From: Mycolicibacterium sp. GF69
GTDB taxonomy: Bacteria; Actinomycetota; Actinomycetes; Mycobacteriales; Mycobacteriaceae
Direction: 5' to 3'
Length of the DNA stretch: 64,000 bases
Assembly: GCF_003284965.1 (NCBI RefSeq)
Contig: NZ_QMEW01000006.1
Location: 159,288 to 223,287, forward strand
Below the pieces are notes generated by a model that did not search any database, had not been told where the DNA came from, and was given only the letters and a program-made list of their open reading frames with translations. This document shows positions 34,601-42,817 of this stretch, one piece after another. The stretch's first letter is position 1. Each line of letters begins with the position of its first letter. The position numbers were made by a program, and so were the translations under genes.

Positions 34601-34833
34601 TTACTCCAGAGTCGCTGTGACGTACGACCTCTGAGCACCACCGCATCGCGGAACCGAACACATCCGTCCCCGCATACCGATGGTCATCACGCGGCGTACT
34701 TTACATACTTTTCGGCTGTTATGGGGAGGCCGCAATGACTTGGATTCCGCGGCGTCATCGCGCTGCATCCTCGTGTCGCCGATGGGTACGAACACCGCTG
34801 TGAGTAAGCTCCCGCAAGCCATGCTCGCAGCCA
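34601..34833. promoter_or_regulatory. Divergent intergenic region upstream of first ScbR-like TetR
   Basis: This 233-bp region separates the FAD-like gene from the TetR at 34861. It includes an AT-rich segment around 34693-34718 with two copies of TACTTT (TACTTTaca-TACTTTtcg), a plausible promoter or operator for the divergent pair. I see no credible gene in it. Confidence 0.35.
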
Positions 34834-34848
34834 ATGACGTGCCCCCAC

Positions 34849-34870
34849 AGTGACCGAACAGTGACCGAAC
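34849..34870 (+). repeat. 11-bp tandem duplication at a start codon
   Basis: AGTGACCGAAC is repeated exactly (34849-34859 and 34860-34870). Each copy holds a GTG; only the second (34861) is in frame with the TetR gene. Confidence 0.8.
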
Positions 34871-35460
34871 ATCACGATCGGCGGTCGGACTCCGCGCGGC
34901 GCCAGATCCTGCGTGCGGCGGCGCGCCTTTTCGCTCGCAGCTCCTACGACAGGGTCAGCCTCGACGACATCCTCACCGACGCGGAGGTCACCAAGGGCGC
35001 GATGTATTTTCACTTCCGCTCGAAGTACGCATTGGCGTGCGCGATCGTCGAGCTTCGCATCGACGCGGCGAAGACCTCCATCGAGGAGATGCTCGCGCGT
35101 CAGCTTTCCGGCTTGGAGACACTCATCGACCTGTCGTATCGAACCGCGGTCGACGACATCGGCAACGAGGCCGTGCGGGCGGGCTTGAATCTGCTGGAGT
35201 CGATCGGGCGCACCGACGGCCTTCAGTCCGCCGTGTTGGACAAATGGGTCGCGGCCATCGCGTCACTGCTGATCTCGATGTACGTGGGGTTGCGGCAGAC
35301 CAGCGACCTCGACGATCCCGAACACTTCCTGCGCGGCCTCCAGGCGGCGTGGTCGCTGCTGCTACCCGGACTGACCGCCCAGGACCGCGTCGCTTACCTC
35401 ACCGAGTTCGTCAAGCGGCACACAGCAGTCGCCATCAAAGCGGCAGCGCCGCTGGGATGA
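34861..35460 (+). CDS. TetR family regulator, gamma-butyrolactone-receptor (ScbR/ArpA) like
   Basis: 199-residue TetR protein. ILRAAARLFARSSYDRVSLDDIL and VTKGAMYFHFRSKYALACAIVE match the DNA-binding domain of the ScbR/ArpA group of autoregulator receptors. GTG 34861 is preferred over in-frame ATG 34834. An 11-bp tandem duplication lies exactly at the GTG, and removing it would keep GTG as start but put the ATG out of frame. A second protein of the same type follows at 35524. In actinomycetes such receptors sense gamma-butyrolactones, but many orphan members bind other ligands. Confidence 0.85.
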   Translation: MTEHHDRRSDSARRQILRAAARLFARSSYDRVSLDDILTDAEVTKGAMYFHFRSKYALACAIVELRIDAAKTSIEEMLARQLSGLETLIDLSYRTAVDDIGNEAVRAGLNLLESIGRTDGLQSAVLDKWVAAIASLLISMYVGLRQTSDLDDPEHFLRGLQAAWSLLLPGLTAQDRVAYLTEFVKRHTAVAIKAAAPLG

Positions 35461-35523
35461 TCTATGATCCCGAAGCCATCTCCACCCCGGATATGGCCGA
35501 CGGACGTCCGGAGGTTTCCGACG

Positions 35524-36180
35524 ATGGCGCGTCAAGCACGATCTGAGGCGACCCGGCGCCGGATCATCGATTCGGCGGTCCAGCTGTTCAACGAAGTCGG
35601 CTATCCCGCAACGAATTTGGGCGACATAATCGAACACGCCGAAATGACCAAGGGTGCGCTGTACTACCACTTCGACTCCAAAGAGGCGTTGGCCACCGCG
35701 ATCATCGCCGAAAGCAGCGGGCGCCTGTTCCGGGGGTTCGAGCAGATCCGCGGATCATCGGCGCCGGCACTCGAGCGGATCATCCACGGTTGTTTCGTCG
35801 TCGCGGACCTGCTCGGTACGGACGAGGTCGCCCGATGCGGGACTTACCTGCTGCGCGCCTTCGGCGAGTTCACCGACGTGGCCGCCGAGGCCTACGACCG
35901 CTGGCTCGACGAGATCGCGTCGCACGTGGCCGAGGCGATCGAGGAGGGCGACGTGCGACCACACCTCGATCCGGCAGCGGTCGCCGAGACCGTCGTCGGA
36001 GCGATGACGGGCGCCGAACTCCTGTCCAGCGTCACCACATCCTCCGTCGACGTGCTCGTGCGCATCGGCCGGGTCTGGGAGGTATTGCTACCGGCGGTCG
36101 TGACCGACGATTCGCTGGTCTACTTCCAGCAGTACCTGGCGCGCGAGGCGCTGCGCCACCCTGTCCCCGCCCGCAGCTGA
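35524..36180 (+). CDS. TetR family regulator, ScbR-like, second tandem copy
   Basis: 218-residue TetR protein. The HTH region is RRRIIDSAVQLFNEVGYPATNLGDII followed by EMTKGALYYHFDSKEALATAII, again the ScbR/ArpA pattern. ATG 35524 follows GGAGG at 35510-35514. It starts 63 bp after the first ScbR-like gene on the same strand. Tandem receptors of this kind elsewhere cross-regulate. A 17-bp 7-3-7 palindrome at 36429-36445, before the FadE pair, is a candidate target. Confidence 0.86.
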   Translation: MARQARSEATRRRIIDSAVQLFNEVGYPATNLGDIIEHAEMTKGALYYHFDSKEALATAIIAESSGRLFRGFEQIRGSSAPALERIIHGCFVVADLLGTDEVARCGTYLLRAFGEFTDVAAEAYDRWLDEIASHVAEAIEEGDVRPHLDPAAVAETVVGAMTGAELLSSVTTSSVDVLVRIGRVWEVLLPAVVTDDSLVYFQQYLAREALRHPVPARS

Positions 36181-36183
36181 CAC

Positions 36184-36402
36184 TTACAGTTCGTTGGCCC
36201 AGAGGTGTTCGGTCAGGTCCTGAAAGGTCGCCAGCGCGACCGGATCCGTATCGGTGCGTAACGCCGAGCTGTTCATCCTGGCCCGCACGATCGAGCCGTC
36301 ACGGTGCGCGAGTTCGACGTCGCTCCACAGTTCGATTATGCCGTCGCGGTCGACGCGGTCACCGCACCATTGATAGCGGAGGATGCCGGAACGGCCAGTC
36401 AC
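36184..36402 (-). CDS. Small PAS-like protein or PAS remnant
   Basis: 72-residue ORF starting with GTG at 36402. The core (YQWCGDRVDRDGIIELWSDV, LAHRDGSIVRARMNSSAL, VALATFQDLTEHL) resembles the C-terminal PAC half of a PAS sensor domain: a beta-hairpin DGSIVRARM and an FQDLTE end. No output domain is attached. It may be a small stand-alone regulator or the remnant of a larger sensor. It is divergent from the FadE gene at 36479 and sits 3 bp from the stop of the TetR gene. Confidence 0.45.
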   Translation of the reverse strand: MTGRSGILRYQWCGDRVDRDGIIELWSDVELAHRDGSIVRARMNSSALRTDTDPVALATFQDLTEHLWANEL

Positions 36403-36428
36403 TTAAGTCGCCCCGCGTCGAGGCACTT

Positions 36429-36445
36429 AGTGAACTAGGTTTACT
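36429..36445. promoter_or_regulatory. 17-bp palindrome before FadE pair
   Basis: AGTGAAC-TAG-GTTTACT has 7-bp arms (6 of 7 paired) and a 3-bp spacer. It lies 33 bp before ATG 36479 and between divergent genes. It resembles but does not match the KstR consensus, because AAC and GTT are separated by three bases instead of two. A TetR operator is likely. Confidence 0.45.
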
Positions 36446-36478
36446 GTGTCTAAGCGTCAAGCAGACAGGGGATCGACG

Positions 36479-37717
36479 ATGGACCTCAAATGGTCGACGG
36501 CCGATACGGCGTTTCGTGACGAGGTGCGCGGCTTTCTCGACGAGAAGCTGACGCCGGAGCTGCGCCGCGCCGGACGCCTGATGACCAGCGTGTACGCCGA
36601 CCACGACGCGAGCATGGAGTGGCAGCGCATCCTCCATCAACGGGGCTGGGCCGCACCGGCCTGGCCCGTGGAGTACGGCGGCTGCGACTGGACCCTCACC
36701 CAGCACTACATCTTCAGCCGCGAATCGACGCTCGCGGGAGCGCCGTCGCTCTCGCCGATGGGCATCCGGATGGTCGCCCATGCCCTGATCAAGTTCGGGA
36801 CAGACGCCCAGAAAGATTTCTTCCTTCCCCGCATCCTCACCGGCGAGGTCTTCTTCTGCCAGGGCTACTCCGAACCCGAGGCTGGTTCGGATCTGGCGGC
36901 GCTGTCGATGGCGGCCGTCATCGATGAATCGGCCGGGGACTTGGTCTGCACCGGCAGCAAAATCTGGACGACGCATGCCCAGGAAGCGAACTGGATGTTC
37001 GCGTTGGTGCGGACGTCGAGAACCCAGAAGAAACAGCAGGGCATCACGTTCGTGCTCATCGACATGGCCTCCCCCGGCATCGAGATCCGGCCGCTGGTGA
37101 TGACATCCGGGGAAGAAGTGCAGAACCAGGTCTTCTTCGACGCGGTGCGGGTGCCCAAGTCCAACGTGCTCGGCGAGATCGACGACGGGTGGACCGTCGC
37201 GAAGTACCTGCTGGAGTTCGAACGCGGCGGCGGCGCGTCGTCGCCCGCGCTGCAGGTGATGGCCCAGGAGATCGCCACGGTCGCCGCGGCCGAACCGGGC
37301 CCCGGCGGTGGCCGACTGATCGACGATGCGGCCTTCTCCCGCAAGCTCGCCGATGCGCGGATCCGCACCGAGGTTCTCGAGATTCTCGAGTACCGCGTGC
37401 TGGCGGCGGTCGCCGAGGGCAAGAATCCCGGCGCCGCTTCGTCGATGCTCAAGGTGCTGGCCACGGAGTTGAGTCAGGCGATCACCGAACTCGCCATGGA
37501 GGCGGCGGGTCCGCGCGGCCGCGTCTACCAGCCGCACGCCACCTGCCCCGGCGGGCCGATCGCCGAGTTCGAGCCGCCGACCGGCGGATATCTCAGCGGC
37601 GAGCCGTGGCAGGCCGTCGCACCGTTGCGCTACTTCAACGACCGGGCCGGCTCGATTTACGCCGGTAGCAACGAGATTCAGCGCAACATCCTGGCCAAAG
37701 CGGCTCTCGGACTCTGA
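36479..37717 (+). CDS. Acyl-CoA dehydrogenase, FadE pair subunit 1
   Basis: 412-residue acyl-CoA dehydrogenase. Landmarks are APAWPVEYGGCDW, CQGYSEPEAGSDLA and KIWTTHAQEANW. The C-terminal signature reads YAGSNEIQRNI, so the MCAD-type Glu (YEGT) is Ala here, as expected for a member of a FadE heterotetramer. The start is ATG 36479 and not the TTG-initiated longer frame. Its partner follows 13 bp downstream. The pair resembles the steroid and terpenoid side-chain dehydrogenases of mycobacteria. Confidence 0.92.
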   Translation: MDLKWSTADTAFRDEVRGFLDEKLTPELRRAGRLMTSVYADHDASMEWQRILHQRGWAAPAWPVEYGGCDWTLTQHYIFSRESTLAGAPSLSPMGIRMVAHALIKFGTDAQKDFFLPRILTGEVFFCQGYSEPEAGSDLAALSMAAVIDESAGDLVCTGSKIWTTHAQEANWMFALVRTSRTQKKQQGITFVLIDMASPGIEIRPLVMTSGEEVQNQVFFDAVRVPKSNVLGEIDDGWTVAKYLLEFERGGGASSPALQVMAQEIATVAAAEPGPGGGRLIDDAAFSRKLADARIRTEVLEILEYRVLAAVAEGKNPGAASSMLKVLATELSQAITELAMEAAGPRGRVYQPHATCPGGPIAEFEPPTGGYLSGEPWQAVAPLRYFNDRAGSIYAGSNEIQRNILAKAALGL

Positions 37718-37730
37718 AACGGGGCGTGAC

Positions 37731-38855
37731 ATGGACTTCAACCTGAGCAAGGAACAGGAACTGCTCCGCGACGGCTTGAGCAAGTTCCTCGCTAGCCGCT
37801 ACGACCTCGAGGCGAGCCGGACGGCGGCGAAGTCGGGTGCCGGCTGGCAACCCGACATCTGGACCGGGTTCGCCAACGAACTCGGAATCCTCGGCGCGGC
37901 GCTGCCGGAGGACGTCGGCGGGATCGGCGGTGGACCGGTCGAGGTGATGGTCATCGCCGAAGCCCTGGGCCATGCGCTGGTGGTCGAACCCTATGTGGAC
38001 ACCGCGGTCGTGGCGGCCGGCCTGCTGCGTCGCGCGGGCGGTGAGCTCGCCTCTGCGCTGCTGGAGCGGATCGTCGACGGAACGGCCATCGTCGCGCTCG
38101 CAGCGACCGAGGCGACCTCCGGACACAACTGGTCGGAGGTGGCCACGACCGCCGAACGCGACGGTGAGGACTGGGTGCTGCGCGGGTCGAAGATCGTCGT
38201 CGCGGCCGGGCCGCTGGCCACCCATCTGTTGGTCACCGCGCGCACCCCCAGCGGGATCTCGCTGTTCGCAGTCGATTTCGACTCGGCCACCGATGCTCTC
38301 ACGGCTCATCACTACCGGACGATCGACGATCGGCGGGCTTCGGACCTGACGTTCGACGGCCTGCGGCTTCCCGGAAGTGCGCTGCTCGGCGACGAGGGCA
38401 AGGCCTGGCCGTCGCTGGCGCAGGCGTGCGACGAAGGTGCGGCCGCGGTGTGTTCGGAAGCGGTCGGCTGCATGCGAAAGGTTGTGGCCGACACCGTCGA
38501 GTACGCCAAGCAACGCCAGCAGTTCGGTCAGCCGATCGGCAGTTTCCAGGCGTTGCAGCACCGCATGGTCGACATGTACATGGAGCTCGAGCAGGCGGTG
38601 TCCGCCGTCTACCTGGCGGTGCTCAACCTCGACGCCGACGCCGATGAACGGGCACTCGCGGTGTCGGCGGCCAAGGCCACCATCGGTAGGGCCGCGCGCT
38701 TCATCGGCCAGCAGTCCGTTCAGTTGCACGGCGGCATGGGCATGACCGAGGAACTCGCGATCGGCCACTACTTCAAGAGGCTCACCGCGCTGCAGTACGA
38801 GTACGGCACCACCGATCACCACGTCACCCGGTACGCCGAGCTGACCAAGGCTTAA
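37731..38855 (+). CDS. Acyl-CoA dehydrogenase, FadE pair subunit 2
   Basis: 374-residue acyl-CoA dehydrogenase-like partner. ALPEDVGGIGGG and EALGHALVVEPYVDT lie in the N-terminal domain. The family middle-domain SEP motif is replaced by ALAATEATSGHN. QLHGGMGMTEELAIGHYFKRL is the conserved C-terminal helix. Together with the protein encoded upstream it probably forms one heteromeric FAD enzyme. Confidence 0.9.
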   Translation: MDFNLSKEQELLRDGLSKFLASRYDLEASRTAAKSGAGWQPDIWTGFANELGILGAALPEDVGGIGGGPVEVMVIAEALGHALVVEPYVDTAVVAAGLLRRAGGELASALLERIVDGTAIVALAATEATSGHNWSEVATTAERDGEDWVLRGSKIVVAAGPLATHLLVTARTPSGISLFAVDFDSATDALTAHHYRTIDDRRASDLTFDGLRLPGSALLGDEGKAWPSLAQACDEGAAAVCSEAVGCMRKVVADTVEYAKQRQQFGQPIGSFQALQHRMVDMYMELEQAVSAVYLAVLNLDADADERALAVSAAKATIGRAARFIGQQSVQLHGGMGMTEELAIGHYFKRLTALQYEYGTTDHHVTRYAELTKA

Positions 38856-38989
38856 GGTCCTCGGCGGGGCGATCCGGCCCGGCTTCGGCGACCGTCGCGC
38901 CACGGGTGGCGGCGAGATGACCTAAGGCCCTGTCCACAACGGCGTTTTGCACCTAACGTCGGACTGAAAGGGTCGCGAAGGAGGACACC

Positions 38990-39865
38990 ATGGCTGCCGG
39001 TCCGACCGGAATTCTTGTTGGCGTCGACGGATCACCCGACTCCGAAGCCGCAATACAGTGGGCAACCCGCGAAGCCATTCTCCGCGATCAGCCGATCAGG
39101 CTGCTGCACGCGATCGCTCCGGTCGTGGTGACCTGGCCGGTCGCGTATCTGGAAGCGAGCTACATCGATTCGATGGAAGCCAATGGCCGCGACATTCTCG
39201 ACCAGGCGCAGAAGACGGTGCAGGCAGCGGCGGGCGACAAGGCACCACCGCCGATCGAACGGAAGGTGGTGCAGGCCGCGGCGCCGGCGGCGATGGTCAC
39301 CGCCTCGCGCGATGCGTACATGACCGTATCCGGCGACCGCGGCCTCGGCGCGATCAGCCGCGCGCTGCTCGGATCGGTCAGCAGTGGCCTGTTGCACCAC
39401 GGATACGGTCCGGTGGCGATCGTGGGCGGCGACAGCGCCCAGACGGTCGATGCCGGCGCTCCCGTGCTGGTCGGCGTCGACGGATCGGCGGCTTCCGAGG
39501 ACGCCACCGCGCTGGCCTTCGACGAGGCGTCCCGGCGGGGTGTTGGACTCGTCGCGCTGCACGCATGGAGCGACGTCGGTTTTCCCGCCATCGGCAGCGA
39601 CTGGGAACGCTACGACGAAGGAGGCCACCGGATTTTGGCCGAACGCCTGGCCGGTTGGCAGGAACGGTTTCCGGACGTGCAGGTGGAGCGTCGGATCGTG
39701 CTCGATGATCCCGCACGCCGACTGGTCGAGGCATCTGAGCAGGCACAGCTCGTCGTCGTGGGCAGCCGGGGCCGCGGCGGATTCAAGAGCCTCGTGCTGG
39801 GCTCGGTCGCAGCCAAGGTGGCGCAGGCGGCCAAGGCGCCGGTGATCGTCGTGCGGCCGCGGTAA
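38990..39865 (+). CDS. Universal stress protein, two UspA domains
   Basis: 291-residue protein with tandem UspA domains (about residues 1-145 and 155-290). The second carries the full ATP-binding signature GSRGRGGFKSLVLGSVA and a VIVVRP end. The first has GDRGLGAISRALLGSVSS. A strong GAAGGAGGA ribosome site precedes ATG 38990. Two-domain Usp proteins are abundant in mycobacteria and often belong to the hypoxia regulon. The 134-bp upstream region has no convincing DosR box, so its regulation is open. It may be unrelated to the FadE pair before it. Confidence 0.92.
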   Translation: MAAGPTGILVGVDGSPDSEAAIQWATREAILRDQPIRLLHAIAPVVVTWPVAYLEASYIDSMEANGRDILDQAQKTVQAAAGDKAPPPIERKVVQAAAPAAMVTASRDAYMTVSGDRGLGAISRALLGSVSSGLLHHGYGPVAIVGGDSAQTVDAGAPVLVGVDGSAASEDATALAFDEASRRGVGLVALHAWSDVGFPAIGSDWERYDEGGHRILAERLAGWQERFPDVQVERRIVLDDPARRLVEASEQAQLVVVGSRGRGGFKSLVLGSVAAKVAQAAKAPVIVVRPR

Positions 39866-39889
39866 CGTTCGGACGAGCCCGGCAGCGGG

Positions 39890-40522
39890 TCAAGCATTCA
39901 GCTGTAGATCGACGTAGGTCGTGACGACGTCGGTCAACGCCTGCAACTCCCGGCCGACGTCGATGGGTTCCTCGACCGCCATCTTGGCCACCATCGCACC
40001 CATCAGCGTGGTCCAGATCAGATTTCCCACCGCGTCGGCATGCTGGCGGTCCAGGCCTTCGGCGACGAAGCGGCCGAGTCGGGTCAGCGTGGCGAACAAC
40101 TCCGCCAGATGACGTTGTTGCGCATCGGCCCGGCCCGTCCGGGTCGCGATCAAGATCTCAAGTGCGGCAATCGATGTCGGGCTCAGGAACGCATCGGCGA
40201 CGGCGTTGATCACCAGTTCGGCCCGCGCGCGCCCGGAGTGCTCGCCCAACGAGGTCTGGATGTCGTGCAGGCAGGCCACCAGCTGGCCGAAGCCCTCGTC
40301 GACGACGGCCATCAACAACCCGTCCCGGTCACCGAAGTGATACTGGATCACGCCCCAGGTGACGCCGGCGCGTTCGGTGATGTGCTTGGCGCTCGCCGCG
40401 CCGAAGCCCTCTTCGATGACGCAGCGCACGGTCTCTTCGATGACCGTCGCACGCGTCCGGTCCGCGCGGACCTGCTTGCCGTTCGCCGGACGGCGCGGCG
40501 CGACGTTGGCGGCCTGAGCCAT
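39890..40522 (-). CDS. TetR family transcriptional regulator
   Basis: 210-residue TetR protein with a basic N-terminal extension (APRRPANGKQVRADRTR). The HTH region is RCVIEEGFGAASAKHITERAGVTWGVIQYHFGDRDGLL. The last gene of a leftward group with the DapB-like reductase and the Rieske oxygenase, it starts 3 bp after the reductase stop. It probably regulates that group. Confidence 0.88.
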   Translation of the reverse strand: MAQAANVAPRRPANGKQVRADRTRATVIEETVRCVIEEGFGAASAKHITERAGVTWGVIQYHFGDRDGLLMAVVDEGFGQLVACLHDIQTSLGEHSGRARAELVINAVADAFLSPTSIAALEILIATRTGRADAQQRHLAELFATLTRLGRFVAEGLDRQHADAVGNLIWTTLMGAMVAKMAVEEPIDVGRELQALTDVVTTYVDLQLNA

Positions 40523-40525
40523 GCG

Positions 40526-41617
40526 CTATCTCTTGAAGCGCCCGGCGAACCCGCGCAGCGGAATGTCCGCGCTGGTCATCAGTCCCGGGGCAGCGTCGAC
40601 CACCGACCGGATTGCATGCAGCGCAGGCATTCCCGTGACCGTCATGCCGATGGAGGCGAAAGCCTCGGGATTGGACAGGTCCACACCGGGTTTGGGGAAG
40701 ATCATGTGCTTGTTGTACACGCACGGGTCGCCCTTGATCTGGGTGATGTAGCAGCCCTTGATATCCCAGTGCGGATCGGTATGCGGCGTCATCTGCCATT
40801 CCAGATGCGTCTCGACCCTCGGCACACCGTCGACCATGCCCTGGTACTTGATGTAGTTGCCGCCGAGCGATCCTTTCGGCAGCCGGTACCAGCCGAGGTC
40901 GACATCCTTTGTGCAAGCACCCAGTTCGTAGCTGAACTTCACCTCGTCGAGTTTCAGATCGAAGCAGTCGGCCATCATCAGGACGCTGTCGGCGAACACG
41001 CGGGTGTACTTCTCCAATTTCTCGGGGATCTCGGGATCGTCGACGGGCTGGCCGTATCCCACTTCGATCCAGGTGTCCTTGGAGTGGTGACAGGACACGT
41101 CGACCGACTCTATCGTGGTGACGTTCTCGATCTCGGCCACGTCGGCCGAACACACCACGCCGAGAATCTGGTTCAGCCCGGGGTTCATACCGGTGCCGTA
41201 GAACGTCGATCCGCCCTTACGGCATGCTTCTTCGAGAAGCTGTGACACCGGTTTGCCCGACTGATGCGGATGGTTGGTGTCGCGGTGCCAACCGGTGATC
41301 CAGTCCGCCGTCGTCACGATGTTGATGCCTGCTTCGAGGACCTCGACGTAGAGGTCCTCGTCGGGGAACACGCCGTGGAACGTCAGCACGTCGGGTTTGG
41401 CGGCCAGGATCTCCTCGACCGTGCCGGTGGCCACAACGCCGACCGGGTCGATGCCCACGATCTCGCCGACGTCGCGCCCGATCTTCTCGGGGGTGTAGCA
41501 GTGCAGTCCGACCAGTTCGAGGTCGGGATGTTCGCCGATCCGCCTGATCATCTCGGTCCCCAGGTTTCCGGTCGCGACCTGGAAGACACGGGTCGGTCGT
41601 TCGGACTGTGCGGTCAT
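40526..41617 (-). CDS. Dihydrodipicolinate reductase-like NAD(P)-dependent oxidoreductase
   Basis: 363-residue protein with an N-terminal Rossmann domain (RVFQVATGNLGTEMIRRIGEHPDLELVGLHCY) as in DapB and diaminopentanoate dehydrogenase. The glycine motif is ATGNLG. The middle has an NIVTTADWITGW segment and the C-terminal domain is much longer than in DapB (about 270 residues). ATG 41617 forms an ATGA overlap with the Rieske stop; upstream reading in this frame runs through the Rieske gene and is not coding. Coupling to a Rieske oxygenase suggests a catabolic and not a lysine-biosynthetic role. Confidence 0.85.
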   Translation of the reverse strand: MTAQSERPTRVFQVATGNLGTEMIRRIGEHPDLELVGLHCYTPEKIGRDVGEIVGIDPVGVVATGTVEEILAAKPDVLTFHGVFPDEDLYVEVLEAGINIVTTADWITGWHRDTNHPHQSGKPVSQLLEEACRKGGSTFYGTGMNPGLNQILGVVCSADVAEIENVTTIESVDVSCHHSKDTWIEVGYGQPVDDPEIPEKLEKYTRVFADSVLMMADCFDLKLDEVKFSYELGACTKDVDLGWYRLPKGSLGGNYIKYQGMVDGVPRVETHLEWQMTPHTDPHWDIKGCYITQIKGDPCVYNKHMIFPKPGVDLSNPEAFASIGMTVTGMPALHAIRSVVDAAPGLMTSADIPLRGFAGRFKR

Positions 41618-42699
41618 TCGGTTCGGCCTTTCTCGGACGTCGTTGTCAGGCGGGAAGATTCGAGATCCGTTTCGAGATCCGTTTCGAGATCCATTGCGAG
41701 ATCCGAGGCATTGCCACCACGACCATCGGGATAGAACTGGGTCGCCCACTTGCGCAGCGCGGTGAAGCCTTCGTATTCGGCGGTGGCCAGCGCGGGCGGA
41801 TCGGAGTATCGCTGGTGCGACCAGATGTGGACATCCTGGGTGAACTGGCGGATGACCTCGGCGCCGAACTCGGTTGCCTTGGCCTGCGCGCGTTGGTCTT
41901 CGCGGCCAGGGGTCCGGCCGATGTACACCATGAAGCGCACGTCCGACGTGTGATCGTCTACGGGTGTGATTGCCGAGATCGTGCGGTTGTCGACCATCCC
42001 CCAACTCTTCGTCACCGCGATCCCCAGCCCGCCGTTGATGGCCTCCACACCACTTCTGACGTCTTCGATCGACTGGGTGTGATCACCTTCGAACGTGATC
42101 GTGAAGTCGACGTAGGACCACGGGTCGGCGAAGTCATGGCGAGTGAAAACGGGGATGATCGGCGTCTTGTGCACGAATTTGAAGTGGGCGAAGTCGACGC
42201 CGTTCTCCAGCACGTACTGCGGATGCAGTTCCAGCCCCTCGCGGTAGAGAGTCATCGGAGGGTAATAGTCGGCGGCACAGCCGGAATCGCCGAAACTGCC
42301 GAAGATGTTCGGCGCGTCGAAATACGGCGCACGTCCCTCGAGGTCGTGCCAGATGTAGATCGAGTCGTTGAGCTCTGCGACCGGATAGCTACGGATGCGA
42401 CGGCCGCGGTTCGGGCGGTCCTGATACGGGATACAGACGTTGCGGCCCTCAGAGTTCCACTGCCAGCCATGGAACGGGCATTCGATGACCTCGCCCTCGA
42501 CGTGCCCCCCGTAGCCGAGGTGCGCGCCGAGGTGTTCGCAGTAGGCGTCCATCACGACCGCTTCACCGGATGCCGTTCGCCAGGCGATCATCTCGCGATC
42601 GAAGTACTTCATCGGCCGGACGTCGCCGGGCTCCAGTTCGGCCGACCACGCCACCTGGAACCATCCGGTCGGCTTCATCGACAGGGGTGGCTTGGCCAT
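41614..42699 (-). CDS. Rieske 2Fe-2S oxygenase, KshA-like
   Basis: 361-residue oxygenase component. The Rieske cluster ligands are C54, H56, C74 and H77 (CEHLGAH and CPFHGWQ). The mononuclear iron ligands are in NGVDFAHFKFVH (D169, H172, H177). Overall layout matches single-component oxygenases of the 3-ketosteroid 9-alpha-hydroxylase type. No reductase (KshB-like) lies nearby. ATG 42699 follows GAGAGGA; the in-frame upstream ATG lacks such a site. The C-terminus carries a four-fold 12-bp repeat encoding DLxx units. The substrate could be a steroid or another ring compound. Confidence 0.9.
   Translation of the reverse strand: MAKPPLSMKPTGWFQVAWSAELEPGDVRPMKYFDREMIAWRTASGEAVVMDAYCEHLGAHLGYGGHVEGEVIECPFHGWQWNSEGRNVCIPYQDRPNRGRRIRSYPVAELNDSIYIWHDLEGRAPYFDAPNIFGSFGDSGCAADYYPPMTLYREGLELHPQYVLENGVDFAHFKFVHKTPIIPVFTRHDFADPWSYVDFTITFEGDHTQSIEDVRSGVEAINGGLGIAVTKSWGMVDNRTISAITPVDDHTSDVRFMVYIGRTPGREDQRAQAKATEFGAEVIRQFTQDVHIWSHQRYSDPPALATAEYEGFTALRKWATQFYPDGRGGNASDLAMDLETDLETDLESSRLTTTSEKGRTE
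41661..41708 (-). repeat. 12-bp tandem repeat in the Rieske gene
   Basis: Four successive 12-bp units starting CGAGATCC (41661, 41673, 41685, 41697) encode DLAM, DLET, DLET and DLES near the C-terminus. The first two plus-strand units are identical, which indicates replication slippage in a disordered tail. Confidence 0.8.
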
Positions 42700-42770
42700 C
42701 GACGTCCTCTCGGGCTGCGCTGCCGGTCGGGTTCGGTCGCGACAAATCATAGAGCACTCAATGTAAAAAC

Positions 42771-42793
42771 CGCCAGAGCGATTTCGCCTGGCG
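42771..42793. promoter_or_regulatory. Inverted repeat in divergent promoter
   Basis: CGCCA(G)AGCG and CGC(C)TGGCG form an interrupted inverted repeat around ATTT between the Rieske operon and the nitronate monooxygenase-like gene. It may be an operator, but could also be a simple hairpin. Confidence 0.35.
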
Positions 42794-42817
42794 TCAACCT
42801 GGCCTCAGAATGACCTC

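Noticed and set aside
36424..36445. KstR-type operator before the FadE pair
   Set aside because: AAC and GTT are three bases apart, while the KstR consensus has two; kept only as a generic TetR-like palindrome.
38925..38989. DosR (DevR) box before the universal stress protein
   Set aside because: GGACTGAAAGGG is only loosely similar; the symmetrical GGGACT...AGTCCC pattern is not present.
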